A stretch of 5,429 bases of DNA from the NCBI GenBank assembly GCA_039819065.1, contig JBCBSS010000246.1:1-5429 (forward strand). Direction: 5' to 3'. Positions within the stretch are counted from its first letter, which is position 1, and the number at the start of each line of letters is the position of its first letter. Made by a program: the position numbers and the translations under genes. This DNA is from JBCBSS01 sp039819065. GTDB taxonomy: Bacteria > Bacteroidota > Bacteroidia > Cytophagales > Cyclobacteriaceae. Shown here piece by piece: positions 1 through 5,429 of the stretch. The notes under the pieces were generated by a model, which was given only the letters and a program-made list of their open reading frames with translations, searched no databases and was not told where the DNA came from.

Positions 1-56
1 AGAGCGAGCGACATTGCCATATAAACCTTAAAAACGCATATTAGAGCCTGTATATT

Positions 57-803
57 ATGGTCAAGCTCTATACAGCACTTTTACTAGTTTTAATTGCCTT
101 TAATGCAGCAGCTCAATTGAGTGATAGCGTTAGTACAAGTTCATTGGATGTACGAACGGGTTGGCGTCATTATCTACTGAATGATGAAATAGGTTCCAAC
201 CTAAATTACGCTGGATCAAGTGCACCTATCTTTCTAGCTTACAGTAAAAGCAAAAAGGCCAGACTCCGGGAATGGCAATTAATCTATGATGCACCGACCT
301 TATCTAATACTTTCAATGAGAGCTTTCTGGACGGTGCATTCGTTCTCATTCAATATGGTCAATTGTTCAAGACAAGCTGGCTCAGCAAGAAAAATTTAAG
401 TGTACAACTAGGTGGTAATCTGAAAAGCGTATTATTCGTACGAAACTTTAATGTTGTACGCTCAGGATTTGATAATACGACCGGCGAGTCGGCTTCGAGC
501 CTAAATCTACACGGCAGACTCATCAAGTCTTTCAATGCCAAGCACACGTTCGTCTATGACCTTCAAATAGCACTAGTAGGTTACGTCTATGGTACTCAGT
601 TCAATGGGTCGGGTACCGGTGACCTTTTAACCTTGGATACATTGACTGATATAAGCAACAGCCTTTCATACCAAATCCGTTTGGGAGACGTTGTAGATTT
701 TTTAGTCCAGTACAATTTCAGGTATTATCAACATCAAAGGGTGAACACAGTGGAATACGGCACACAGGAAATATTGGCAGGATTAAAATTCAAGTTCAAG
801 TGA
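57..803 (+). CDS. Exported beta-strand-rich protein, probable outer-membrane barrel, function unknown
   Basis: I do not recognise this 248-residue protein as a named family. Residues 1-19 form a Sec signal peptide: Lys3, a hydrophobic stretch at about 5-15, then an Ala-Ala-Ala end followed by Gln20, so signal peptidase I cleavage before Gln20 is likely. The rest has no long hydrophobic helix. It shows repeated short segments of alternating polar and hydrophobic or aromatic residues (about 55-63, 69-78, 93-104, 112-132, 146-157, 163-178, 203-224, 237-248), separated by Asn/Gly/Ser-rich turns. This suggests an outer-membrane beta-barrel of roughly 10-12 strands. The C-terminus (LKFKFK) fits a last strand but lacks the classical terminal Phe or Trp. 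The ATG at 57 is chosen because it gives the complete signal peptide. The stop overlaps the start of the following S41 peptidase gene, so the two are probably co-translated. A soluble periplasmic beta-sandwich protein is the main alternative. Confidence 0.75.
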   Translation: MVKLYTALLLVLIAFNAAAQLSDSVSTSSLDVRTGWRHYLLNDEIGSNLNYAGSSAPIFLAYSKSKKARLREWQLIYDAPTLSNTFNESFLDGAFVLIQYGQLFKTSWLSKKNLSVQLGGNLKSVLFVRNFNVVRSGFDNTTGESASSLNLHGRLIKSFNAKHTFVYDLQIALVGYVYGTQFNGSGTGDLLTLDTLTDISNSLSYQIRLGDVVDFLVQYNFRYYQHQRVNTVEYGTQEILAGLKFKFK

Positions 804-1813
804 GGTTAGATTTTTCATTATTCAAGTACGTATTGATCACAACCTGCCTCCTGTACGGTTGTGAAAAGGCCCTTATAGAAGAAGATCCGATCAATACGCC
901 GGTTGAAAACTTCGATATTTTCTGGGAGGAGCTCGATAGGCACTATCCGTTCTTCGAACTTAAGCAAATAGACTGGGATTCGGTTTATGCGCTACACAGA
1001 CCCAGTATATCGAACAATACTACACCAATCGATTTATTCCAGACTTTAGAATCCATCTCCCTTAGTTTAAGAGACGCCCATGTAAATCTGTATACGCCAT
1101 TAGGGGATGTTGAATACGACTTCAAAGCCGGATTCCCGGTCAACTCCAACATCCATGCATTCAACTATACCATTAACAGAACCCAAGCCAGCAGGGTCGT
1201 TGCTTACGGTGATATCATCAATTCTAACTTGGGCTATATAACCATCAGCAGCTTTGGTGGTGAAAGGGATGACTATCGAGTTATTGATGACATATTAGAG
1301 CTGTTCAAAGAGAAAGACGGCATTATCATAGACGTCAGGTCGAACGGTGGAGGTAGCAGCCTTAACAGTGACATTATTGCGACTAGGTTTGCTGATGAGG
1401 AGCGTCTGTATAGGCATATTAGATATAGGAATGGTCCTGAGCAGTCAGATTTTTCCAGGTGGTTTGATGACTCCGTCAAACCAAGGGGAAGTTCACAATA
1501 CACTTCGCCCGTCGTTATTCTCACCAACCGAGGTTGTTTCAGTACTACAGAAGACTTTATATTAGCCATGAGGACTATGCCTCACGTTACCATAATGGGA
1601 GATACAACCGGTGGTGGCTCTGGCAATCCTATTTTACGCGAGTTACCCAATGGGTGGGCATTTAGGATCTCTACCTGGATGGTTGTTTCGCCAGAATTTG
1701 TGGCTTACGAAGGAATCGGTATTCCTCCGGATACTACCATTTGGATCAACCCGAATGATTCTACCGCAGGCAGGGATACCATACTAGAAGGGGCCATTAA
1801 TCTGCTCAATTAA
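800..1813 (+). CDS. S41 family (tricorn-like) serine peptidase, predicted lipoprotein
   Basis: This 337-residue protein resembles the tricorn-type branch of S41 peptidases. The N-terminus has a lipoprotein signal with lipobox L18-Y-G-C21, so Cys21 is probably lipidated and the enzyme envelope-anchored. Residues about 36-100 resemble the tricorn C1 helical domain (IDWD at 57-60, then RDAH at 91-94), and His94 is the likely catalytic His. The peptidase core spans about 143-311, with DVRSNGGG at 178-185 and CFSTTED at 246-252, where Ser248 is the predicted nucleophile. GDTTGGGSGNP follows at 267-277, and EGIGIPPD at 304-311 makes Glu304 a candidate third catalytic residue. The linker between the C1-like part and the core (about 100-142) is too short for a standard PDZ domain. 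The GTG start at 800 overlaps the previous stop in GTGA and gives a full lipoprotein signal; no ATG fits as well. Family and fold are fairly secure. Substrate is unknown, and activity is inferred from motifs. Confidence 0.9.
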   Translation: MRLDFSLFKYVLITTCLLYGCEKALIEEDPINTPVENFDIFWEELDRHYPFFELKQIDWDSVYALHRPSISNNTTPIDLFQTLESISLSLRDAHVNLYTPLGDVEYDFKAGFPVNSNIHAFNYTINRTQASRVVAYGDIINSNLGYITISSFGGERDDYRVIDDILELFKEKDGIIIDVRSNGGGSSLNSDIIATRFADEERLYRHIRYRNGPEQSDFSRWFDDSVKPRGSSQYTSPVVILTNRGCFSTTEDFILAMRTMPHVTIMGDTTGGGSGNPILRELPNGWAFRISTWMVVSPEFVAYEGIGIPPDTTIWINPNDSTAGRDTILEGAINLLN

Positions 1814-1820
1814 TGGCCTC
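1790..1820 (+). terminator. Stem-loop over the S41 stop codon, possible terminator
   Basis: A perfect 10-bp inverted repeat (GGCCATTAAT at 1792-1801 and ATTAATGGCC at 1809-1818) encloses a 7-nt loop. On the + strand it extends by a G-U and a G-C pair to 1790 and 1820. The peptidase stop codon TAA (1811-1813) lies in the right arm. It sits between convergent genes and could end transcription from the left. No T-run follows on either strand, so intrinsic termination is uncertain. It may instead protect the 3' end of the mRNA or pause polymerase. On the minus strand the two extra pairs are reduced by an A-C mismatch, so the structure favours + strand transcripts. Confidence 0.55.
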
Positions 1821-1854
1821 CATATAATAACTCCTGAAACTTTCTTATCTCTCA

Positions 1855-2298
1855 TTACTTGAGCCAAGCTTTGAACATCCACTTAGTCTTCTCTTGCTGC
1901 TCTACAAACTGAGTCATGAGATCGGCAGTCGCATCATCGCCCACCTTTTCTGCTTCTGATTTAGCTTTTTCTTCTGCGGCTATTAGCAAAGAAAGGCCAT
2001 CCACAATGTGATGAACAGTCCCTTCGGCGCTATAAACATCTTTAGCTGATTTGATATCAGAGCTATTGAGATAGTCTTCATAGGTATGCAGCGGCTTACC
2101 GTCAATGGTCAAAATACGCTCGGCTACTTCATCAATCTTCTCAGCAGAATCCCTGTACAATTCTTCGAATTTGCCGTGCAGTTCAAAAAAGTGCTTACCT
2201 TGAATATTCCAGTGAAAGCCTCTCAAGTTTTGATAATACACTTGGTAATCTGCCAATAGTAAGTTCAGTTGCTCGATCAGTTTATCTCTTGTTTCCAT
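1855..2298 (-). CDS. dps: Dps family miniferritin (DNA starvation/stationary phase protection protein)
   Basis: This 147-residue protein is a Dps-type ferritin-like protein. The family forms hollow 12-subunit shells in the cytoplasm that oxidise Fe(II) with hydrogen peroxide and store iron, limiting hydroxyl radical damage. The ferroxidase signature is complete: His29 in FHWNIQG, His41 in FFELHGKF, and Asp56 and Glu60 in IDEVAERI. These match the spacing of His31, His43, Asp58 and Glu62 in Listeria Dps. The length is near the short end of the family. The N-terminus starts almost directly at helix A (METRDKLIEQL) and the C-terminus ends at AWLK, so there is no Lys/Arg-rich tail of the kind E. 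coli Dps uses to bind DNA; DNA binding is therefore doubtful (inference). The ATG at 2296-2298 is supported by a good ribosome-binding site 7 bases upstream. The gene is convergent with the S41 peptidase and divergent from nuoA, so it is probably monocistronic. Confidence 0.95.
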   Translation of the reverse strand: METRDKLIEQLNLLLADYQVYYQNLRGFHWNIQGKHFFELHGKFEELYRDSAEKIDEVAERILTIDGKPLHTYEDYLNSSDIKSAKDVYSAEGTVHHIVDGLSLLIAAEEKAKSEAEKVGDDATADLMTQFVEQQEKTKWMFKAWLK

Positions 2299-2305
2299 GA
2301 TTATA

Positions 2306-2311
2306 TCCTTT
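2306..2311 (-). promoter_or_regulatory. Ribosome-binding site of dps
   Basis: Read on the minus strand this is AAAGGA, 7 bases before the dps ATG and preceded by an A-rich stretch. It is the clearest Shine-Dalgarno-like site paired with a real gene in the window; the nuo genes have only A/T-rich leaders, as is common in Bacteroidota. It supports the chosen dps start. Confidence 0.6.
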
Positions 2312-2326
2312 CTTTTTTCTTAGTGT

Positions 2327-2340
2327 TTCAATTAATTGAA
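2327..2340. promoter_or_regulatory. Perfect 14-bp palindrome, candidate operator upstream of dps
   Basis: TTCAATTAATTGAA is identical to its own reverse complement over all 14 bases and lies 28 bases upstream of the dps start codon, just beyond the ribosome-binding site. Its size and symmetry fit a binding site for a dimeric regulator, and dps genes are commonly controlled by peroxide-, iron- or starvation-responsive regulators. I cannot match it to a specific known consensus. The sequence is AT-rich, so chance symmetry is possible. Confidence 0.35.
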
Positions 2341-2467
2341 CGTAATATTCGCACATCCCATATGATAATTCAAACTGATTGTTACTATGTATTTATAGGT
2401 AAAATCTATCAAATAAAGACTCTACCTACTTTCGAACACCGGAGGATACAGTGATCAACTTATTGTC

Positions 2468-2475
2468 TATATTTG
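2468..2475 (+). promoter_or_regulatory. Candidate Bacteroidota -7 promoter element for the nuo operon
   Basis: TATATTTG matches the Bacteroidota sigma factor -7 consensus TAnnTTTG exactly. It lies 44 bases upstream of the nuoA ATG, so transcription would begin near 2482 and leave a leader of about 38 bases. No clear TTTG-type -33 element is seen at the usual spacing, so support comes from the -7 match and the position alone. Confidence 0.4.
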
Positions 2476-2519
2476 GTCAGTAATTAAAATCACACTTTAC
2501 TAGTGCTATAGCAGATTAT

Positions 2520-3032
2520 ATGGACGGAAAAGAGATTACCGCATTTGGTGAAATTCTGCTTTACATAATAGCTGGAACCATTTTCGTGCTCGGTGGACTG
2601 ATTACTTCATGGATCATTCGACCCAAAAGACCGGGTTATGAGAAACTTACCACTTATGAAAGTGGTGAAGAACCAGTTGGATCTTCCTGGGGGCAATTCA
2701 ACATACGATTTTACATTGTAGCATTGGTATTCCTTCTTTTCGAAGTAGAAATTGTCTTTCTCTTCCCTTGGGCCACAGTGTTCGGCAAAAAAAGTCTGAT
2801 AGAGGAAACAGATGGTCTTTGGGGCTGGTTTTCTCTCATAGAAATGTTCGTGTTCATTGGAATATTGGCTCTTGGTCTCGCCTATGCCTGGGTAAAAGGC
2901 TACTTGGATTGGGTCAAACCCACCCAAACACCTAGTGATTTCAAATCCAAAATACCCTCATCTGTATACGACAGGGTGAATGAAAAATACAACTCAGACC
3001 AAGCGCCTGCGGTGAGCGAACCAGGTGACTAG
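2520..3032 (+). CDS. nuoA: NADH-quinone oxidoreductase subunit A (NuoA)
   Basis: This is the small membrane subunit of respiratory complex I, homologous to mitochondrial ND3, which lines the quinone cavity where the membrane and peripheral arms meet. Three membrane helices are visible at about 11-33, 62-84 and 103-125. The conserved loop after helix 1 contains YESGEEPVGSSWGQF (46-60), with Ser48 at the position of the mitochondrial ND3 cysteine; E. coli also has Ser there. Helix 2 carries FEVE (74-77); E. coli has FDVE, so Asp79 and Glu81 correspond to Glu75 and Glu77 here. Glu108 in helix 3 aligns with E. coli Glu102. The core ends at LDW (129-131), followed by a hydrophilic, probably cytoplasmic tail of nearly 40 residues, making this 170-residue protein longer than usual (about 120-150). 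It is first in a tight nuoABCD run, 16 bases before nuoB. The ATG at 2520 gives a complete helix 1; no Shine-Dalgarno site precedes it. Confidence 0.95.
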   Translation: MDGKEITAFGEILLYIIAGTIFVLGGLITSWIIRPKRPGYEKLTTYESGEEPVGSSWGQFNIRFYIVALVFLLFEVEIVFLFPWATVFGKKSLIEETDGLWGWFSLIEMFVFIGILALGLAYAWVKGYLDWVKPTQTPSDFKSKIPSSVYDRVNEKYNSDQAPAVSEPGD

Positions 3033-3048
3033 CATAGATTATTGAGAA

Positions 3049-3582
3049 ATGGGACTTTTAGATCAACAATTCGGCTCCGGGGGAGTAATTATCACTAAAC
3101 TAGATGACGTATTGAATTGGGCGCGACTGTCTTCCATGTGGCCCATGAGCTTTGGACTGGCGTGTTGTGCTATAGAATTTATGAGTGTAGGTGCATCTGC
3201 GTACGACATGGATCGATTAGGCATGGCTCCACGCTCTTCCCCACGTCAATCTGATTTGATGATCGTAGCCGGAACAGTAACCTTCAAAATGGCCGATAGG
3301 GTAAGGAGACTATACGAGCAGATGGCCGAACCTCGGTATGTTATATCCATGGGCTCGTGCTCAAACTGTGGCGGGCCATATTGGAATCACGGTTATCACG
3401 TGGTGAAAGGTGTGGATAGGATCATTCCGGTTGACGTCTATGTGCCAGGTTGCCCTCCAAGGCCCGAAGCCCTGATCGGTGGCTTTCTCAAACTGCAGGA
3501 AAAGATCAGAAATGAAACGCTTATGGCACCAACGGCAGTAGAAAAGATTCTAAAATCAGAAGAAAAAGAACAAGTTTCCTAA
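3049..3582 (+). CDS. nuoB: NADH-quinone oxidoreductase subunit B (NuoB)
   Basis: This peripheral-arm subunit of complex I (mitochondrial PSST) binds the terminal [4Fe-4S] cluster N2, which passes electrons to quinone. All four expected ligands are present: Cys39 and Cys40 in GLACCAIEF, Cys104 in GSCSNCGG, and Cys135 in PGCPPRPEA. The family motif around 51-69 (AYDMDRLG, then SPRQSD) is intact. An extra Cys107 lies three residues after the N2 ligand Cys104, giving SCSNC where many homologues have non-Cys residues. I believe this is seen in related lineages, but this is from memory. The length of 177 residues is normal, and a polar tail rich in Lys and Glu ends the protein. The start ATG is 16 bases after the nuoA stop and leads directly into the conserved region. 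NuoB is known to pack against NuoD to form the quinone-binding site. Confidence 0.97.
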   Translation: MGLLDQQFGSGGVIITKLDDVLNWARLSSMWPMSFGLACCAIEFMSVGASAYDMDRLGMAPRSSPRQSDLMIVAGTVTFKMADRVRRLYEQMAEPRYVISMGSCSNCGGPYWNHGYHVVKGVDRIIPVDVYVPGCPPRPEALIGGFLKLQEKIRNETLMAPTAVEKILKSEEKEQVS

Positions 3583-3594
3583 CCTTCCAGCAAA

Positions 3595-4095
3595 ATGAAA
3601 GTTGAAGAAATCGCACAGTTGGTCAGGGATCAATGTGGCACTGAAAGTGTCATAGATATCGATCTCACCTCATCACCACATTCTTTGATCATAAGGCAAG
3701 AGGATATTGTAAAGGTATGCCAGGAACTGCACGAAAATGAGCAAATGTATTTTGATATGCTCTCATGTCTGACCGGCATTGACAATGGCCCTGAGGCGGG
3801 TACATTAGAGCTTATCTACAACTTATATTCTATACCTTACGATGTATCGCTCATGCTCAAGGTATTTGTCCCTAGAAATATGGAACAGGACTCTTTACCA
3901 TCTATCGACTCAGTAGCGCATATATGGCGCACAGCTGATTGGCATGAGCGCGAAACATTCGATCTTATAGGCATCCAATTCGAAGGACACCCCGATTTAA
4001 GACGTATTCTACTACCAGCCAACTGGGAAGGCTACCCGTTGAGAAAGGATTATAAACATCAAGATTATTACCACGGCATTAAAGTAGAATACTGA
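3595..4095 (+). CDS. nuoC: NADH-quinone oxidoreductase subunit C (NuoC), unfused
   Basis: This is the 30-kDa-type peripheral subunit of complex I, which stabilises the connecting module and holds no redox centre. The family signature is complete near the C-terminus: ERETFDLIGIQF at 118-129, then HPDLRRIL at 132-139, followed by WEGYPLRKDY at 144-153. An N-terminal alpha/beta domain (about 1-90) includes FDMLSCLTGID at 53-63. At 166 residues it is compact compared with about 200 in Thermus Nqo5, and it lacks a long C-terminal extension. It is a separate gene, unlike the nuoCD fusion of E. coli. It starts 12 bases after nuoB and ends with TGA followed at once by an in-frame TAG. The next gene, nuoD, begins 38 bases later. 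Confidence 0.95.
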   Translation: MKVEEIAQLVRDQCGTESVIDIDLTSSPHSLIIRQEDIVKVCQELHENEQMYFDMLSCLTGIDNGPEAGTLELIYNLYSIPYDVSLMLKVFVPRNMEQDSLPSIDSVAHIWRTADWHERETFDLIGIQFEGHPDLRRILLPANWEGYPLRKDYKHQDYYHGIKVEY

Positions 4096-4133
4096 TAGCA
4101 ACCCAATTGTAATAACTGACTCTCGTTTAATTC

Positions 4134-5351
4134 ATGTCCAAAAGCATCCAATATAAATTCGAAAAGGACAATCTGACAAAATCAGAACCTACCAAGTATT
4201 CAACAGATGAGCTAAAGGCGGAAGAGTTATTGATCAATATTGGCCCTCAGCACCCTTCTACCCATGGTGTACTTAGGCTAGAGGTACTTACGGACGGTGA
4301 GATTGTCAAAGACGTTATTCCTCATATCGGGTATTTACACCGGTGTTTTGAAAAACATGCGGAGGCCCTTCCTTATAATCAGATTATTCCATTCGTTGAT
4401 AGAATGGACTATTTGGCGGCTATGAATTCTGAGCATGCTTACGCTATGGGGGTAGAACGCATGTTAGGCATTGAAGAGCGTATACCTAAACGCGTAGAAT
4501 ACATTCGGGTACTCGTATCTGAACTCAACCGTATAGCCTCTCACTTTGTGGCCATTGGTGCCTATGGTATGGATATCGGCGCTTTTACACCCTTCATGTG
4601 GCTTATGCGTGATCGAGAGCATATTCTTCGCCTTTTAGAATGGGTTTGTGGCGCCAGAATGCTTTACAACTACATTTGGGTAGGCGGACTGTTCTACGAC
4701 CTTCCTGTAGGGTTTGAACAGAGGTGTGAGGAGTTCATTAGCTACCTCAAGCCGAAGCTAGAGGAGTTGGAAGCCCTAATCATCAATAATAAGATCTTCG
4801 TACAGCGTACCGCCAATGTGGGTGTACTACCTATAGACCTGGCCATCAATTATGGCATCACCGGCCCCATGTTGAGAGGGTCGGGGTTGAAATTTGACCT
4901 TAGGAGAGTGGATGCTTATTCTGTATATCCCGAGTTAGAATTTGATATTCCAATCGGCGAAGGCGCCATGGGTACAACCGGAGATTGCTGGGACAGGACC
5001 TATGTAAGAGTCAGGGAAATCCATGAATCGGTTCATATTATCGAGCAATGCCTCGACCAACTTAACCATGACCATAAACGCACAAGGGAGTTCGACCCAC
5101 AAGAAATTGTGCCTAAGAAAATCAGACCTAAAGCTCAGGATTTTTACGTCCGGGCTGAAAACCCAAAAGGTGAGCTTGGATTTTTCTTCAGGGCCGATGG
5201 AAAAAGTGATATCCCTTTCAGATGCAAAGCCCGGTCTTGCTGCTTTGTAAACCTTTCTATTCTAGCAGAACTATCACGAGGGGGCATGATTGCCGACCTT
5301 ATTGCTATTCTGGGTTCTATAGATATCGTATTGGGGGAAATAGATAGATAA
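4134..5351 (+). CDS. nuoD: NADH-quinone oxidoreductase subunit D (NuoD)
   Basis: This is the 49-kDa-type subunit of complex I, related to the large subunit of [NiFe] hydrogenases, which with NuoB forms the quinone-reduction site. NIGPQHPSTHG at 35-45 contains His44, and Tyr93 lies in RMDYLAAM. These correspond by motif to His38 and Tyr87, the quinone-contacting residues of Thermus Nqo4. Further conserved blocks are HIGYLHRCFEKHAE (64-77), NRIASH (132-137), GAYGMDIGAFTPF (142-154) and a complete C-terminus, LGSIDIVLGEIDR (393-405). The length of 405 residues is normal for an unfused NuoD. About 30 polar residues precede the first conserved block; ATG at 4134 is the only ATG start before it. 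An oddity is RSCCF at 367-371, where I expect R-x-P-S-F in most homologues. Hydrogenase-type nickel-binding cysteine pairs are absent, as expected for complex I. A stem-loop follows directly, suggesting this is the last gene of the operon. Confidence 0.97.
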   Translation: MSKSIQYKFEKDNLTKSEPTKYSTDELKAEELLINIGPQHPSTHGVLRLEVLTDGEIVKDVIPHIGYLHRCFEKHAEALPYNQIIPFVDRMDYLAAMNSEHAYAMGVERMLGIEERIPKRVEYIRVLVSELNRIASHFVAIGAYGMDIGAFTPFMWLMRDREHILRLLEWVCGARMLYNYIWVGGLFYDLPVGFEQRCEEFISYLKPKLEELEALIINNKIFVQRTANVGVLPIDLAINYGITGPMLRGSGLKFDLRRVDAYSVYPELEFDIPIGEGAMGTTGDCWDRTYVRVREIHESVHIIEQCLDQLNHDHKRTREFDPQEIVPKKIRPKAQDFYVRAENPKGELGFFFRADGKSDIPFRCKARSCCFVNLSILAELSRGGMIADLIAILGSIDIVLGEIDR

Positions 5352-5355
5352 TAAA

Positions 5356-5382
5356 AAAGTCGAAGCTCATCACTTCGACTTT
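5356..5382. terminator. Bidirectional stem-loop terminator after nuoD
   Basis: A perfect 10-bp stem (AAAGTCGAAG at 5356-5365 and CTTCGACTTT at 5373-5382) encloses a 7-nt loop, starting 4 bases after the nuoD stop codon. On the + strand the stem ends in TTT and is followed by CTAAAT, a weak U-tract. On the minus strand the same stem is followed by a run of six T (including the stem end, from the A-run at 5353-5358), a much better intrinsic terminator. It probably serves both the nuo operon and a convergent gene lying to the right. Confidence 0.75.
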
Positions 5383-5429
5383 CTAAATCAATATATCTTC
5401 TTCAATTAAGGTTTTTCAAACAAACTATC

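Noticed and set aside
1..56. Possible tail of an upstream gene before the first ATG
   Set aside because: All three + frames reach a stop within 44 bases, and none has a recognisable ending, so no frame can be preferred.
1273..1569. Open frames on both strands inside the S41 gene (complement 1273-1569 and + 1347-1565)
   Set aside because: They lie wholly within a well-supported peptidase core with catalytic motifs, and their translations show no domain or start signals.
2371..2378. Minus-strand TCAGTTTG, a near match to the -7 consensus for dps
   Set aside because: One base of the consensus is wrong and no -33 element is seen at the right spacing, so it is too weak to list as the dps promoter.
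2391..2416. Imperfect inverted repeat (TATTTATAG and CTATCAAATA) in the dps-nuoA intergenic region
   Set aside because: It needs a bulge, is short and very AT-rich, and is easily explained by chance.
2451..2483. GTG-started 10-codon frame preceded by GGAGG in the nuoA leader, possible leader peptide
   Set aside because: Shine-Dalgarno sites carry little weight in Bacteroidota, the frame is very short, and it overlaps the candidate promoter upstream of the inferred transcription start.
2607..2927. 106-codon minus-strand frame opposite nuoA
   Set aside because: It is antisense to a conserved membrane subunit and its translation has no recognisable features.
5023..5250. 75-codon + frame inside nuoD
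   Set aside because: It is out of frame with the intact NuoD and shows no sign of coding on its own.

Overview
The window looks like a chromosomal segment from a Bacteroidota organism, probably of the Cytophagales type. This rests on moderate-to-low GC with A-rich, mostly Shine-Dalgarno-poor leaders, a signal peptide ending in Ala-Gln, a lipoprotein-type tricorn-like S41 peptidase, a TAnnTTTG promoter element, and separate nuoC and nuoD genes with Bacteroidota-like subunit motifs. The assignment is from memory of family features, not from a search.

Layout. Positions 57-1813 (+) hold a two-gene unit. The first gene encodes an unrecognised exported, beta-strand-rich protein, probably an outer-membrane barrel. 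The second encodes a predicted lipoprotein peptidase of family S41, whose GTG start overlaps the previous stop. A strong stem-loop covers the peptidase stop codon. A convergent dps miniferritin gene (complement 1855-2298) follows. A 221-bp divergent intergenic region (2299-2519) carries a good ribosome-binding site for dps, a 14-bp perfect palindrome just upstream of it, and a candidate Bacteroidota -7 promoter element for the next operon. Positions 2520-5351 (+) are a tight nuoA-nuoB-nuoC-nuoD operon for respiratory complex I (NADH:quinone oxidoreductase). A perfect 10-bp stem-loop starts 4 bases after the nuoD stop, and the last 47 bases contain at most the tail of a gene on the opposite strand.

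How the genes work together. NuoB, NuoC and NuoD form the quinone-reducing connecting module of complex I, and NuoA is the small membrane subunit next to the quinone cavity. The NADH-oxidising subunits (E, F, G), the NuoI ferredoxin-like subunit and the proton-pumping membrane arm (H, J-N) are not in the window. The operon appears to stop at nuoD, so these would have to be encoded elsewhere. Dps detoxifies iron and peroxide in the cytoplasm and has no visible operon link to its neighbours. The barrel and peptidase pair probably acts at the cell envelope, but its substrate is unknown.

I found no clear novel system, RNA gene, CRISPR array or mobile element. The most useful second-look items are the truncated nuo operon, an unusual Cys-Cys near the NuoD C-terminus, the overlapping barrel and protease pair, and the regulatory palindrome at dps.
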